A stretch of DNA of 64,000 bases from Bosea vestrisii (GCF_030144325.1 NZ_CP126307.1:930001-994000); one strand, 5' to 3'. Positions 25,661 through 34,650 are shown, numbered from the stretch's first letter. The notes: generated from the letters alone by a model not told the origin. Made by a program: numbers and translations.

Positions 25661-26564
25661 AGCCCGCTTTTGCCGGCTCCTGGGCCAGCCCCCGCGCCAG
25701 CGCTGCGACGATCGGCAGGAGCGGATTGTCGTTGTCCTCCCGGCTGACGAAGAACAGCTCAGCCGGCCTCTGTTTCGGTAGATCGATCGGGCGCAGAGCC
25801 ACGCCGCTGAAGTGCAGGTTCATCGCGGCCTGCGGCACCAGCGCGACGCCGACCCCGGAATGGACCATGGCGAGGATCGAGTGGATCTGCGCCAGGTGCT
25901 GGACATAATTCGGCACGAGGCCTGCCCGCGAGAACAGCTCGACGAGCAAATCATGGAAATAGCGCGCCTCGTACGGCGCATACATGATGAAGGGCTCGGC
26001 CGCGAGGTCCTCGACCGCGATCGTCTCGGAACGTGCCAGCGCATGGCCGACGTTCACGGCCGCGATCAGTGGCTCGGCCGTGACGCGAAAGGCGCTGAGG
26101 CCGGTGCGTGGAATCGGTGGGCGCAGCAGGCCGATGTCGATCTCGCCCGAATCCAGCCGCTTGAGCTGATCGCCGCTGACCATCTCCTTGAGCGAGACCT
26201 CGACATCGGGCAGTTCGCGGCGGCAGGCGGCGACGAGTTCCGGCACGTAGGAATAGGCCGAGGTCGCGGTGAAGCCGATATTGATCGATCCGGCCTTGCC
26301 GTTTGCCACGCGCTTGGCCAGCAGCGCCGCGCTCTCGGCGAGCTTGAGCAGGCGGCGGGCCTCCGCCAGGAAGCTCTCGCCCGCCGGGGTGAGCTTCACC
26401 GTCCGGTTGCTGCGCTCCAGCAGCACGACGTCGAGTATCCGCTCCAGAATCTGGATCTGACGGCTGAGCGGGGGCTGCGTCATGTTGAGACGCACCGCCG
26501 CCCGGCCGAAATGCAGCTCCTCGGCGACGGCGACGAAGCAGCGCAGCTGGCTCAACTCGAACAT
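25659..26564 (-). CDS. LysR family transcriptional regulator
   Basis: A 301-residue LysR-type regulator: HTH at about residues 2-60 (FVAVAEELHFGRAAVRLNMT, QPPLSRQIQILE) and a BenM/CatR-like effector domain starting GSINIGFTATSAYSYVP. Located between kdgD and a TTT binding protein, all on the minus strand, and next to two copies of a shared operator-like element, so it is the likely activator of hexarate or related acid uptake and breakdown. Confidence 0.9.
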   Translation of the reverse strand: MFELSQLRCFVAVAEELHFGRAAVRLNMTQPPLSRQIQILERILDVVLLERSNRTVKLTPAGESFLAEARRLLKLAESAALLAKRVANGKAGSINIGFTATSAYSYVPELVAACRRELPDVEVSLKEMVSGDQLKRLDSGEIDIGLLRPPIPRTGLSAFRVTAEPLIAAVNVGHALARSETIAVEDLAAEPFIMYAPYEARYFHDLLVELFSRAGLVPNYVQHLAQIHSILAMVHSGVGVALVPQAAMNLHFSGVALRPIDLPKQRPAELFFVSREDNDNPLLPIVAALARGLAQEPAKAG

Positions 26565-26611
26565 GTCCAGCCTCTCCGGCGGCGCCAGCCCAGTCCGGCA
26601 GTGGCGTGATG

Positions 26612-27604
26612 TCAGTTCTGGATGGTGATCCCGGCCTTGTCGATGATGCCCTTGAATTTCGCGATCTCGGTCTCCGCCTTCTTCCTGGCCTCCGCGCCGC
26701 TGGATGGCGTCGCCGCCGCGCCCAGTTCCTCGAAGCGCGAGACCACGGCCGGGTCCTTCAGCACGGCCTGCATTTCGCCGGTGAGCCTGTCGCAGATCTC
26801 CTTCGGCGTGCCCCTGGGTGCGAGGAAGCCGTTCCAGGAGCTGATGTCGAAGCCCGGCAGCGTCTCGGCGAGCGTCGGCACCTCCGGCGCGATCTTGGCC
26901 CTTTCGGTGGTCGTGACGGCGAGCCCGCGCAGCGTGCCCGCCCTGTAGTGAGGATAGGGCGAGGTGAAGTTGTCGAAGGAAATCTTGACGTTGCCGGCGA
27001 TCAGATCCTGCACCAGCGCGCCCGAGGAACGATAGGTGACATGCTGCATCGTCACGCCGGCGAGCTGCATGAAGAGCTCCCCGGAAAGATGAATCGAGGT
27101 CCCGATCCCGGAGGAGCCGAAATTCTCCTTGCCCGGATTAGCCTTCAGATAGGCGATGAGCTCGGCGACGCTTTGCGCCGGGATCGAGGGATGAATGCAC
27201 AGGAAGTTCGGCTGCGACGAGGCCAGCGACAGGAATTCGAAATCGTCGAACGGCTTGAAGGGCAGCTTTTCCTTGTAGAGGTTCGGGTTGATCCCATGCG
27301 TCGAGGGCGTCGTCATGCCGATCGTGTAGCCGTCGGGCGTGGCGTGGGAGAGCGCGGCCACGCCGGTATTGCCGCCGGCGCCGGCGCGGTTCTCGATGAC
27401 GAAGGCCTTGCCCAGCCGCTGCGTCAGCTTCTCGCAGATGATGCGTCCGACGAGGTCGGTCGTACCGCCGGCCCCGAACGGGACGATCACCGTCACGGGC
27501 TTGGTCGGATAGGCCTGTCCGAAGCTGCGGCGCGAAACCAGCGGGATGGCGAGCGCACCGCCCGCAAGGCCGAGCGCCGCACGGCGCGTGATCGATCTGC
27601 TCAT
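26612..27604 (-). CDS. TTT transporter substrate-binding protein (TctC/Bug family)
   Basis: A 330-residue exported solute receptor. The N terminus MSRSITRRAALGLAGGALAI is a twin-arginine-type signal ending near RRSFGQA. The mature domain has the Bug pattern YPTKPVTVIVPFGAGGTTDL, GKAFVIENRAGAGGN and FGSSGIGTSIHLSGELF. Two ATGs are adjacent; the one at 27604 lies five bases after GGAGG. It has no membrane genes on its own strand but faces a complete TTT operon, so it may feed the same TctAB. Confidence 0.88.
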   Translation of the reverse strand: MSRSITRRAALGLAGGALAIPLVSRRSFGQAYPTKPVTVIVPFGAGGTTDLVGRIICEKLTQRLGKAFVIENRAGAGGNTGVAALSHATPDGYTIGMTTPSTHGINPNLYKEKLPFKPFDDFEFLSLASSQPNFLCIHPSIPAQSVAELIAYLKANPGKENFGSSGIGTSIHLSGELFMQLAGVTMQHVTYRSSGALVQDLIAGNVKISFDNFTSPYPHYRAGTLRGLAVTTTERAKIAPEVPTLAETLPGFDISSWNGFLAPRGTPKEICDRLTGEMQAVLKDPAVVSRFEELGAAATPSSGAEARKKAETEIAKFKGIIDKAGITIQN

Positions 27605-27691
27605 CATGTCCTCCCGAAGATCCCCGTCGCGACTTTTGTCGTCTGCCGGCGAGAGTAGGCGGCCACCGGGCTCCGGCAAGCTCTTTGCCGC

Positions 27692-27720
27692 TATCGTGCG
27701 ATCCAAAAAAGATATCGTTC
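27692..27720. promoter_or_regulatory. Shared operator-like element in the divergent TTT promoter region
   Basis: TATCGTGCGATCCA, 8 bases, ATCGTTC: 20 of 21 fixed positions match the element at 25632-25660. It lies about 88 bases before the leftward binding-protein gene and about 130 before the rightward one. The common dyad ATCG-NG-CGAT suggests a binding site for the nearby LysR regulator. Confidence 0.6.
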
Positions 27721-27848
27721 CATTGCCAATCTAACTCATCGGCGCATCGTGCCTGACCTATCCTGCGGCGGACAAGGCAGCTTTCAAGATTGCTTGCGAC
27801 CTCGCAATCCGGCCATCGGGCCAGGCTTGCGCCCCACAGGAGGAAATC

Positions 27849-28838
27849 ATGATCCCACCCAGATTCCGATTCTCGACGACCCTCATGAAGGGCCTCGTCC
27901 TGGCAGCGTTCACGGGTGCCGCGCTCGCCGCCCAGCCCGTCGCGGCGCAGAATTTCGAGCGCCCGGTCCGGCTCGTCGTGCCATTCGCGCCCGGCGGAAC
28001 TTCCGACATTCTCGCCCGCCTGATCGCCCCCAAGCTCTCGGCCGCGATCGGCCAGTCCGTGGTGATCGAGAACAAGCCGGGCGCCGCCGGCAATCTCGGT
28101 GCCGACGCCGTCGCCAAGGCGCCGCCCGATGGCCACACCCTGCTGCTGATGGATGTCGGCTCGCTCGCGACCGCGCCGAGTCTGTTCTCTGACCTGACTT
28201 ACGATCCCGTCAAGGATCTGGCGCCGGTCTCGATGGTGATGTTCGGCCCCTATGTGCTGGCGGTGCATGAATCCATTCCGGCCAAGACGGCGCAGGAGCT
28301 GGTCACTTACGCCAAGGCCAATCCAAACAAGCTCGCGGTCGCAAATTCCGGCGTCGGCGCAGCCAATCACATCACCGCGGTGCAGATGGCGAAGGAACTC
28401 GGCATCCAGTGGAAGAACGTGCCCTACAAGGGCGGCGCGGCAGCCTCGCGAGCCGTGGTCTCCGGTGAAAGCGGCGTCATCATCAACGGTTCGACCGCGA
28501 CGCTGCCCTTCGTCTCGAACAAGCAGCTCGTCGGTCTCGCCGTCACTGGCGAGGAGCGGGTTGCGGGGCTCCCGACCTTCAAGGAAGTCGGCTTGCCGGG
28601 CGGCGACGCGGGCACTTGGCAGGGCATCCTGACCCGCGCCGGCACGCCGCCGGCGATGGTCACGCGCCTCAATGCCGAGATCGGCAAAATCCTGGAGATG
28701 CCCGACATCAAGGCCAAGATCGCCGAGCAGGGCGGCGTCGTCCGCGCCGGCACCCCGGCCGAGTTCGCGACTTGGCTGAGCGATGCGACCACGCGCTGGG
28801 GCGGCATCATCAAGGAAGCCGGCATCAAGGGCAGCTGA
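27849..28838 (+). CDS. TTT transporter substrate-binding protein (TctC/Bug family)
   Basis: A 329-residue Bug-family receptor with a Sec-type signal peptide ending near QPVAAQN and the mature pattern FERPVRLVVPFAPGGTSDIL, VVIENKPGAAGNLGADAV, and VANSGVGAANHITAVQMA. It captures a carboxylate in the periplasm for the TctB-TctA membrane pair encoded directly downstream (14-base gap). A ribosome site AGGAGG sits 6 bases before the ATG. Confidence 0.9.
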   Translation: MIPPRFRFSTTLMKGLVLAAFTGAALAAQPVAAQNFERPVRLVVPFAPGGTSDILARLIAPKLSAAIGQSVVIENKPGAAGNLGADAVAKAPPDGHTLLLMDVGSLATAPSLFSDLTYDPVKDLAPVSMVMFGPYVLAVHESIPAKTAQELVTYAKANPNKLAVANSGVGAANHITAVQMAKELGIQWKNVPYKGGAAASRAVVSGESGVIINGSTATLPFVSNKQLVGLAVTGEERVAGLPTFKEVGLPGGDAGTWQGILTRAGTPPAMVTRLNAEIGKILEMPDIKAKIAEQGGVVRAGTPAEFATWLSDATTRWGGIIKEAGIKGS

Positions 28839-28852
28839 GCGGAGCCGGGCCG

Positions 28853-29302
28853 ATGACGCGTTCCACGATCGACTGGCAGGATTTGCTCTTCGGCCTGTTT
28901 CTCATGGCGGTCGCGGCGGGCACACTCGTCGCGACCCGCAACCTCACTGTCGGCAACGCCGCCGATATGGGCGCAGGCTACATGCCCCGGGTCGTCTCCC
29001 TCGCGTTGCTGGCTTTCGGCCTGTTCTTCTGCGGTCGCGGCCTCAGGCGGGCGGGCCCCGCGATCGAAGCCGTACAGATGCGCCCGCTGCTGGCCGTGCT
29101 CGGCGCGGTCGGTGTCTTTGCGCTGACGGCGGAGCGGCTGGGGCTGGCCATCACCTCTGTCGTCACGGTCATCCTGGCCGGGTTCGCCACCCGCGAGGGC
29201 CGGCTGCGCGAGACCGTTCGCTTCGCGCTGCTCCTGTCGGGCGCGGCGGTCGTCCTCTTCATCAAGGTTCTGGCGTTGCCGGTGCCCCTCTGGCCGCGCT
29301 GA
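28853..29302 (+). CDS. TTT transporter small membrane subunit (TctB)
   Basis: A 149-residue protein with four predicted membrane segments (DLLFGLFLMAVAAGTLVATR; MPRVVSLALLAFGLFFCGRG; and two more), as in TctB. ATG at 28853 chosen because the TctB fold starts there; the frame is open further upstream only inside the binding-protein gene. Sits between the binding protein and TctA, 15 bases before tctA. Confidence 0.85.
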   Translation: MTRSTIDWQDLLFGLFLMAVAAGTLVATRNLTVGNAADMGAGYMPRVVSLALLAFGLFFCGRGLRRAGPAIEAVQMRPLLAVLGAVGVFALTAERLGLAITSVVTVILAGFATREGRLRETVRFALLLSGAAVVLFIKVLALPVPLWPR

Positions 29303-29317
29303 AGGCTCCAGCCGCCG

Positions 29318-30823
29318 ATGGAACTCTTCGACAATCTGCTGCTCGGGCTCTCGACCGCGCTCGAGCTGAACAATCTCGGCCTGTGCCTGCTCGGCGTCGT
29401 GATCGGCACGGCCATCGGCGTCTTGCCCGGCATCGGGCCGATCCCGACAGTGGCGCTGCTTTTACCCTTCACCTTCGGCCTGTCGCCGCCCGGCGCCATG
29501 ATCATGCTCGCCGGCATCTTCTACGGCGCGCAATATGGCGGCTCTACCACCGCCATCCTCGTCAACGTGCCGGGCGAAACCTCCTCGGTGGTCACCTGCA
29601 TCGATGGTCATGAAATGGCCAAGCAGGGCAAGGCCGGCACGGCCCTGGCGATCGCGGCACTCGCCTCGTTCTTTGCCGGCACGGTGGCGACTGTCGTCAT
29701 CGCCGTGATGAGCGTGCCGCTGTCGGTGCTGGCGCTGAAGTTCACGGCGGTCGAGTATTTCAGCCTGCTCGTGCTCGGCCTGATCGCCGCCGTCGTCCTG
29801 GCGCATGGCTCGGTCGCCAAATCCCTGGCGATGGTGCTGCTCGGCCTCCTCCTCGGCCTTATCGGGATCGATGTCAGCTCGGGCGCGGCGCGCATGACGT
29901 TCGGCGTCGCCGAGCTCTCCGACGGGCTCGACTTCGTTCCGGTCGCCATGGGCCTGTTCGGCCTGGGCGAGATCATCGCCAATCTGGAGCGGCCAGCGGA
30001 GCGGCGCGTCGTCAGCCAGTCGATCCGCAGCCTGATCCCGAGCCGGGCCGATCTGCGGGCGGCCTTTCCGGCGATGGTCCGCGGTACGGCGCTCGGCTCG
30101 GTGCTCGGCGTCCTGCCGGGCGGCGGGGCGGCGCTGCCGCCCTTCTCCTCCTATGCGCTGGAGAAGAAGCTCGCCAGGGATCCCTCCCGCTTCGGCAAAG
30201 GCGCGATCGAGGGTGTGGCCGGCCCCGAGGCCGCCAACAATGCCGGCGCGCAGACGAGCTTCATCCCGTTGCTGACGCTCGGCATCCCGGCCAATGCGCT
30301 GATGGCGCTGATGATCGGCGCGCTGATGATGCAGGGCATCCAGCCCGGCCCGCAGATCATGACGGAGCAACCGAAGCTCGTCTGGGGCGTGATCGCCTCG
30401 ATGTGGGTCGGCAATCTGATGCTGCTGGTGATCAACCTGCCGTTGATCGGGCTCTGGGTCTCGATGTTGAAGATTCCCTACCGCCTGCTTTTTCCTGCGA
30501 TCGTGCTGTTCTGCTGCATCGGCACCTATGGCATCGCCAACAGCCTGTTCAATGTCTGGCTGATGCTCGGTTGCGCCGCGATCGGCTACTTCTTCATCAA
30601 GGTCGGGGTCGAGCCGGCGCCCTTGCTGCTCGGCCTGGTGCTCGGTCCGCAGCTCGAGGAGAACTTCCGCCGCGCGATGCTGTTGTCCGAGGGGGATTTC
30701 TCGGTCTTCCTGCAGCGCCCGATCAGCGCGGTGCTGCTGGGCATCGTCGCAGTTATGCTGCTTGCAATGCTGTCGCCGACGATCATGCGAAACCGGAAGG
30801 CTGCTCTCATAGAAGAGACCTGA
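29318..30823 (+). CDS. TTT transporter large membrane subunit (TctA)
   Basis: A 501-residue integral membrane protein of the TctA family with about 11-12 segments and the diagnostic motifs GTAIGVLPGIGPIPTVALLL, GAQYGGSTTAILVNVPGE, and the inverted-repeat partner GVLPGGGAALPPFSSYALE plus EGVAGPEAANNAGAQTSF. It forms the ion-driven channel for an organic acid supplied by the binding proteins. Last gene of the binding protein-TctB-TctA operon. Confidence 0.93.
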   Translation: MELFDNLLLGLSTALELNNLGLCLLGVVIGTAIGVLPGIGPIPTVALLLPFTFGLSPPGAMIMLAGIFYGAQYGGSTTAILVNVPGETSSVVTCIDGHEMAKQGKAGTALAIAALASFFAGTVATVVIAVMSVPLSVLALKFTAVEYFSLLVLGLIAAVVLAHGSVAKSLAMVLLGLLLGLIGIDVSSGAARMTFGVAELSDGLDFVPVAMGLFGLGEIIANLERPAERRVVSQSIRSLIPSRADLRAAFPAMVRGTALGSVLGVLPGGGAALPPFSSYALEKKLARDPSRFGKGAIEGVAGPEAANNAGAQTSFIPLLTLGIPANALMALMIGALMMQGIQPGPQIMTEQPKLVWGVIASMWVGNLMLLVINLPLIGLWVSMLKIPYRLLFPAIVLFCCIGTYGIANSLFNVWLMLGCAAIGYFFIKVGVEPAPLLLGLVLGPQLEENFRRAMLLSEGDFSVFLQRPISAVLLGIVAVMLLAMLSPTIMRNRKAALIEET

Positions 30824-31167
30824 AATTCCGGCGGTCTGATAACCGCCGACGCGGTTAGCCGAGCGCGCCTATCAGCAGGCGCTTGCCTTTGCCCATCGTG
30901 TGCAACATGCGAGCTTAGCAGGGATTGAGCTCAGACTGGTGACCGTCAAAGTCGAATGTGGCGACACTGCTTTTGAGCGAGCACCGCATGCGGCCTCGAT
31001 CGCTGTTGCTCGGTTCGTGCTCGAGCTCGCCGAACAGCGACGTTCGCGATCTGCCCGGAAGCGGACGTTAGCGGCTAGGGCGCCGGACGTCAGGTCCCGA
31101 CCCTCTGCAGACTTTACCCGCTTAGCTGCCGATCAGCTTCTTCAGGTCTGCCTCACCCACCGCCACT
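30824..31167. other. Intergenic region with weak hairpins, no convincing gene
   Basis: The 344 bases after tctA contain GGCGGT-CTGATA-ACCGCC (30830-30847) overlapping AACCGC-CGAC-GCGGTT (30841-30856), two mutually exclusive hairpins without a T tract that could be a weak terminator of the tctA transcript. The rest has an open frame on the plus strand (30900-31226) with no recognisable similarity and no ribosome site. It leads into a gene remnant, so the region looks like decayed DNA. Confidence 0.4.
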
Positions 31168-31368
31168 TCATTCAGCGGTCAGCAGCACCTCAAGCTTCTC
31201 ATAGACTTCGTCCAGGCCATCGGTGAAGCCGTTAGCAATCGCGGCGGCCCGCGCCTCGTGATTTGCATAGCGCATTACCTGGGTCATGTGGGTCCCCGTT
31301 CCGCGCGCGACCAGATCGGTGATGAGTGCACCCGCTTCCAACGTATGCGGCGTGATGGCGCGGGCGAA
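31168..31368 (-). pseudogene. SRPBCC/AHSA1-type protein, C-terminal remnant
   Basis: The last ~66 residues of the frame match the end of AHSA1-like proteins: ARGTGTHMTQVMRYANHEAR then AIANGFTDGLDEVYEKLE. The N-terminal half, including the ligand-pocket strands, is absent; upstream sequence in the frame is unrelated and runs under the GNAT gene start. Probably a truncated remnant rather than a working gene. Confidence 0.55.
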
Positions 31369-31418
31369 GCGACTATCCCATATATCCTGGTGCCGACTGC
31401 AAACATCCGGACCATGCC

Positions 31419-32015
31419 ATGACGTCCAGCGTTGTACGTTCCGCATCCCGCAACGAAGAGGGCGCCGTTTCGGCGGTCATCGTCCTCGCCTTTGCCACTG
31501 ATCCGATGACGCGCTGGTCATTGGGGGAGGCACACACCTATCTTGCGGTGATGCCCGACCTGATCCGGGCGTTCGGCGCCGCCGCCTACGATAGCGACAG
31601 CGCTTATGTGAGCGACGATTTCGGCGGCGCAGCGCTGTGGCTGCCGCCCGGCGTGGAGCCCGACATCGAGACGCTGGGACGCCTTATTCGAAAGAACGCC
31701 GATCCAGCGATCATATCCGATGTCGATGCGATATTCGAAGCAATGGAGCGATATCATCCAAAGGGCCCGCACTGGTATCTGCCGCTGATCGGCACCGACC
31801 CAGCGCGGCAGGGCCAGGGGATTGGCAGCGCGCTCATGCGTCATGCGCTCGCACGCTGCGACCGCGAGGGCGTCGCAGCTTATCTGGAATCGTCGAACCC
31901 GCGGAATATCCCGCTTTATCAGAGACACGGGTTCGAAGTTCTCGGAACCATCCAGATCGGATCGTCGCCAGTCCTGACGCCGATGCTGCGACCGCCGCAG
32001 CCTGCCGCAAGCTGA
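31419..32015 (+). CDS. GNAT family N-acetyltransferase
   Basis: A 198-residue acetyltransferase: HWYLPLIGTDPARQGQGIGS holds the acetyl-CoA pyrophosphate-binding loop (Q-G-Q-G-I-G), followed by ALMRHALARCDREG and the C-terminal NPRNIPLYQRHGFEVLG. The N-terminal part matches the puromycin-acetyltransferase-like group often annotated only as GNAT. Acceptor unknown. Flanked by decayed DNA on the left. Confidence 0.88.
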   Translation: MTSSVVRSASRNEEGAVSAVIVLAFATDPMTRWSLGEAHTYLAVMPDLIRAFGAAAYDSDSAYVSDDFGGAALWLPPGVEPDIETLGRLIRKNADPAIISDVDAIFEAMERYHPKGPHWYLPLIGTDPARQGQGIGSALMRHALARCDREGVAAYLESSNPRNIPLYQRHGFEVLGTIQIGSSPVLTPMLRPPQPAAS

Positions 32016-32150
32016 TCGGACAGGCTTTGGAAATCAATCTCGTGGCGATGATCATCATTGGCCCGAAGGATGAGGCCCAAGGACCAACGCCCATGACATC
32101 GGGCGCGTAATCGTCTAAGGCGGCCCTCTCCTGCCGCCCTCACCCGCCCG

Positions 32151-33524
32151 ATGCTGTTCAACTCCTTCGCCTTCCTGCTCGGCTTCCTGCCGCTTGCCCT
32201 CGCCCTGCACTGGCTGGTCGAGCGCTTCGCACCGGCCTGGCGGCTGCCGCTGCTCGCGGTGCTCTCCTTCGCCTTCTATGGCTGGTGGGACTGGCGCTTC
32301 GTGCCGCTGCTCGCCTTCTCGATCCTGCTCAACTGGCTGATCGCGGAAGCCTTCCTCAAGACCAAGCGCAGCGCGCTGATCACGCTCGCCATCGCGATCA
32401 ATCTCGCGATCCTGGCGCTGTTCAAATACTTCAACTTCTTCGCCGATCTCGCTGCGGTGATTCCGGGATTGCCGACGGCGAAGCTCGATCTGGCGCTGCC
32501 GCTCGGCATCTCCTTCTTCACCTTCCACCATGTGATGTACCTGACCGATCTGCGCCGAGGCGAAGCGCCGCGCTACGATCTCGTCCGCTACGCGCTCTAC
32601 ATCGCCTTTTTCCCGCAGGTGCTGGCCGGGCCGCTGGTGCGCTGGCGCGAGATCATGCACCAGCTCGAGGAGCGGCCTTATTTGCGGCCCGACGCGGCCG
32701 AGCGCATCGCCCGCGGCATCATGCTGCTGACGCTCGGCCTGGCGAAGAAGGTGCTGCTCGGCGATCCCCTCGCCGAATACGCCAATCCGGTCTTCGCCGC
32801 GGCCGCCGCCGGCGACGTCGTGACCATGGCGCAGGCCTGGCAGGGGACGCTGGCCTTCACCTTCCAGATCTATTTCGACTTCTCCGGCTACACCGACATG
32901 GCGCTCGGCCTCGCCCTGTTGTTCGGCATCGTGCTGCCACAGAACTTCGACGTGCCCTATCGCGCCGTCAGCCTGCAGGATTTCTGGCGGCGCTGGCACA
33001 TGACGCTGTCGCGCTTCCTGCGCGACTATCTCTACATCCCGCTCGGCGGCTCGCGGCACGGCCTGCCGCTGCAGCTCTGGGCTCTGTTCGCCACCATGGC
33101 ACTCGGCGGCCTCTGGCACGGCGCCGGCCTCAACTTCGTCGCCTGGGGCGTGGCACACGGCGTCGTGCTCGCCATCGGCGTGCTCTGGCGTCGCGCCGGC
33201 CTGCCGATGCCGAAGCTGCTCGGCTGGGCCCTGACTTTCCTCTTCGTCGCCCTCTGCTGGGTGCTGTTCCGTGCCAGCTCCTTCGATGCGGCGCTCGCGA
33301 TCTACAAGGGACTGTTCGGCTTTTCGCCCGTCGGCACCGGCTTCAAATGGCGCGCTTTGCTGCCGGCCGCCGCAGTCGCGATGATCGGCCCGACCGCCTG
33401 GGCAGCCGTACACAAGGCGCCCCCGGCACGCTGGCTCGCCGTGCTCACCGCCATCCTCTTCGTGCTGGTCCTGTTCAAGATCGGCGACGACGCCAATTAT
33501 GAGTTCATCTACTTCCAGTTCTGA
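32151..33524 (+). CDS. MBOAT family O-acyltransferase (AlgI-like)
   Basis: A 457-residue polytopic membrane protein of the AlgI branch. Features are PLGISFFTFHHVMYLTDLRR, FPQVLAGPLVRW, DFSGYTDMALGLALLFG, DFWRRWHMTLSRFLRDYLYI and the catalytic His323 in ALGGLWHGAGLN. It transfers acyl (usually acetyl) groups across the inner membrane to an exported polymer. No alginate or cellulose synthase genes are nearby, so the acceptor is unknown. The SGNH-like gene overlaps its end by 26 bases and probably encodes the periplasmic partner. Confidence 0.9.
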   Translation: MLFNSFAFLLGFLPLALALHWLVERFAPAWRLPLLAVLSFAFYGWWDWRFVPLLAFSILLNWLIAEAFLKTKRSALITLAIAINLAILALFKYFNFFADLAAVIPGLPTAKLDLALPLGISFFTFHHVMYLTDLRRGEAPRYDLVRYALYIAFFPQVLAGPLVRWREIMHQLEERPYLRPDAAERIARGIMLLTLGLAKKVLLGDPLAEYANPVFAAAAAGDVVTMAQAWQGTLAFTFQIYFDFSGYTDMALGLALLFGIVLPQNFDVPYRAVSLQDFWRRWHMTLSRFLRDYLYIPLGGSRHGLPLQLWALFATMALGGLWHGAGLNFVAWGVAHGVVLAIGVLWRRAGLPMPKLLGWALTFLFVALCWVLFRASSFDAALAIYKGLFGFSPVGTGFKWRALLPAAAVAMIGPTAWAAVHKAPPARWLAVLTAILFVLVLFKIGDDANYEFIYFQF

Positions 33525-34503
33525 CCCGCGCTGGGGCGGTTTCGGCCGCACCTTCCTGCTCGCGGCGACGTTCCTCGTCGCCGCGCTGCTGGCGCTCGCC
33601 TTTCTGGTCGACCCCTATGACAGCGGCCGCTCGCCGCTCAAATTCAAGGCCGGCGTCAGTCCGCAAGGGCCGCGCACCGCCGCAGCCAGCCGCGGTCGCG
33701 ACCCGCACTTCTCCGGCGCGATCTTCGGCAACTCGCATATCCAGCTCGTCTCGCCGGAACTCCTCGCGCAGAAAACCGGCATCCCCTTCGTCTCGCTGAT
33801 CGCCCCGGCGACTGGCCCGCGCGAGACGCTTATCCTGCTCGACTGGTTCCTGCGCCATCGCAAAGAGCCGGCCCGGGCGCTGGTGATCGGCATCGATGTA
33901 CGCTGGTGCACGCCCGACCCGACGCTCGCAATCGAAAAGCCTTTTCCCTTCTGGCTGTTCGAGCGCTCGACCCTGCGCTACCTCGCCGGGCTGATGCGCT
34001 TCGACGTGATCGAGGAGACGCTGCGCCGGCTGCGCTATCTTTCGGCCAAGGCGCCCGAGCGCGCCCGGCCGGACGGCTATTGGGACTACGAGGCCGGCTA
34101 CGAGGTTCAGGGCTTCCACAGCGACCCCGTCCGCCGCGCCAGGCTGCTCGAGCCGCTCGACACCAGCGGGGGCAACATCACCGGCCCCTTCCCCGCCGCC
34201 ACGGCGCTGCGCGAGGTGCTTGGCCGGATGGCGCCGGATGTGCCCGTCGTCCTGGTGCGGCCGCCCAACTTCGTCTCCGCCCTGCCCGTGCCCGGCAGCG
34301 CCGGCGCCGGCGCCGACGCCGCCTGCCGCGACGCCTATGCCGCCCTCGTCGCAAGCCGCCCGAAAACCGCGCTGATCGACTGGCGCATCGACCGCCCGGA
34401 GAATCGCGCGCCGGACAACTATTTCGACCATACCCACTACCGGCAGAAGATCGCCGGGCCGCTCGGGGCCGACATCGCCGAGGCGATCATCGGATTGCGT
34501 TGA
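33499..34503 (+). CDS. SGNH-like membrane-anchored partner of the MBOAT acyltransferase
   Basis: A 334-residue protein with one N-terminal membrane segment (about residues 17-37) and a periplasmic domain. It has a possible SGNH nucleophile block FGNSHIQL (Ser79) and a C-terminal Asp-His motif NYFDHTHYRQ (about 307-316), the order found in AlgJ/AlgX-type acetylesterase or acetyltransferase domains. No close family is recognised. Overlap with the AlgI-like gene supports a two-protein O-acylation system, with this one completing transfer in the periplasm. Confidence 0.65.
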   Translation: MSSSTSSSDPRWGGFGRTFLLAATFLVAALLALAFLVDPYDSGRSPLKFKAGVSPQGPRTAAASRGRDPHFSGAIFGNSHIQLVSPELLAQKTGIPFVSLIAPATGPRETLILLDWFLRHRKEPARALVIGIDVRWCTPDPTLAIEKPFPFWLFERSTLRYLAGLMRFDVIEETLRRLRYLSAKAPERARPDGYWDYEAGYEVQGFHSDPVRRARLLEPLDTSGGNITGPFPAATALREVLGRMAPDVPVVLVRPPNFVSALPVPGSAGAGADAACRDAYAALVASRPKTALIDWRIDRPENRAPDNYFDHTHYRQKIAGPLGADIAEAIIGLR

Positions 34504-34547
34504 TTTTCCAGCACTTTGCCAGCTTGTTCACGGCTGCGCGAAAGCGA

Positions 34548-34576
34548 TTGTTCCTAATGTGACCAGTCGCTATAAG
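34548..34576 (+). promoter_or_regulatory. Candidate sigma70-type promoter of dksA
   Basis: TTGTTC, a 17-base spacer and TATAAG lie 75 bases before the dksA start, in a short lower-GC patch. Spacing and hexamers fit a housekeeping promoter. Confidence 0.45.
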
Positions 34577-34650
34577 GGCGCCAAATCGGCGGCCTCGACA
34601 CGGCAAAGCCGGCGGGGCCTTCGAGCGGACGTTCATGCAGAAGGCCTCTC

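Noticed and set aside
30900..31226. 108-codon plus-strand frame after tctA
   Set aside because: No ribosome site, no similarity, overlaps the SRPBCC remnant; judged non-coding.
32115..33551. 478-codon minus-strand frame opposite the MBOAT gene
   Set aside because: Gln/Glu/Gly/His-rich shadow composition without domains.
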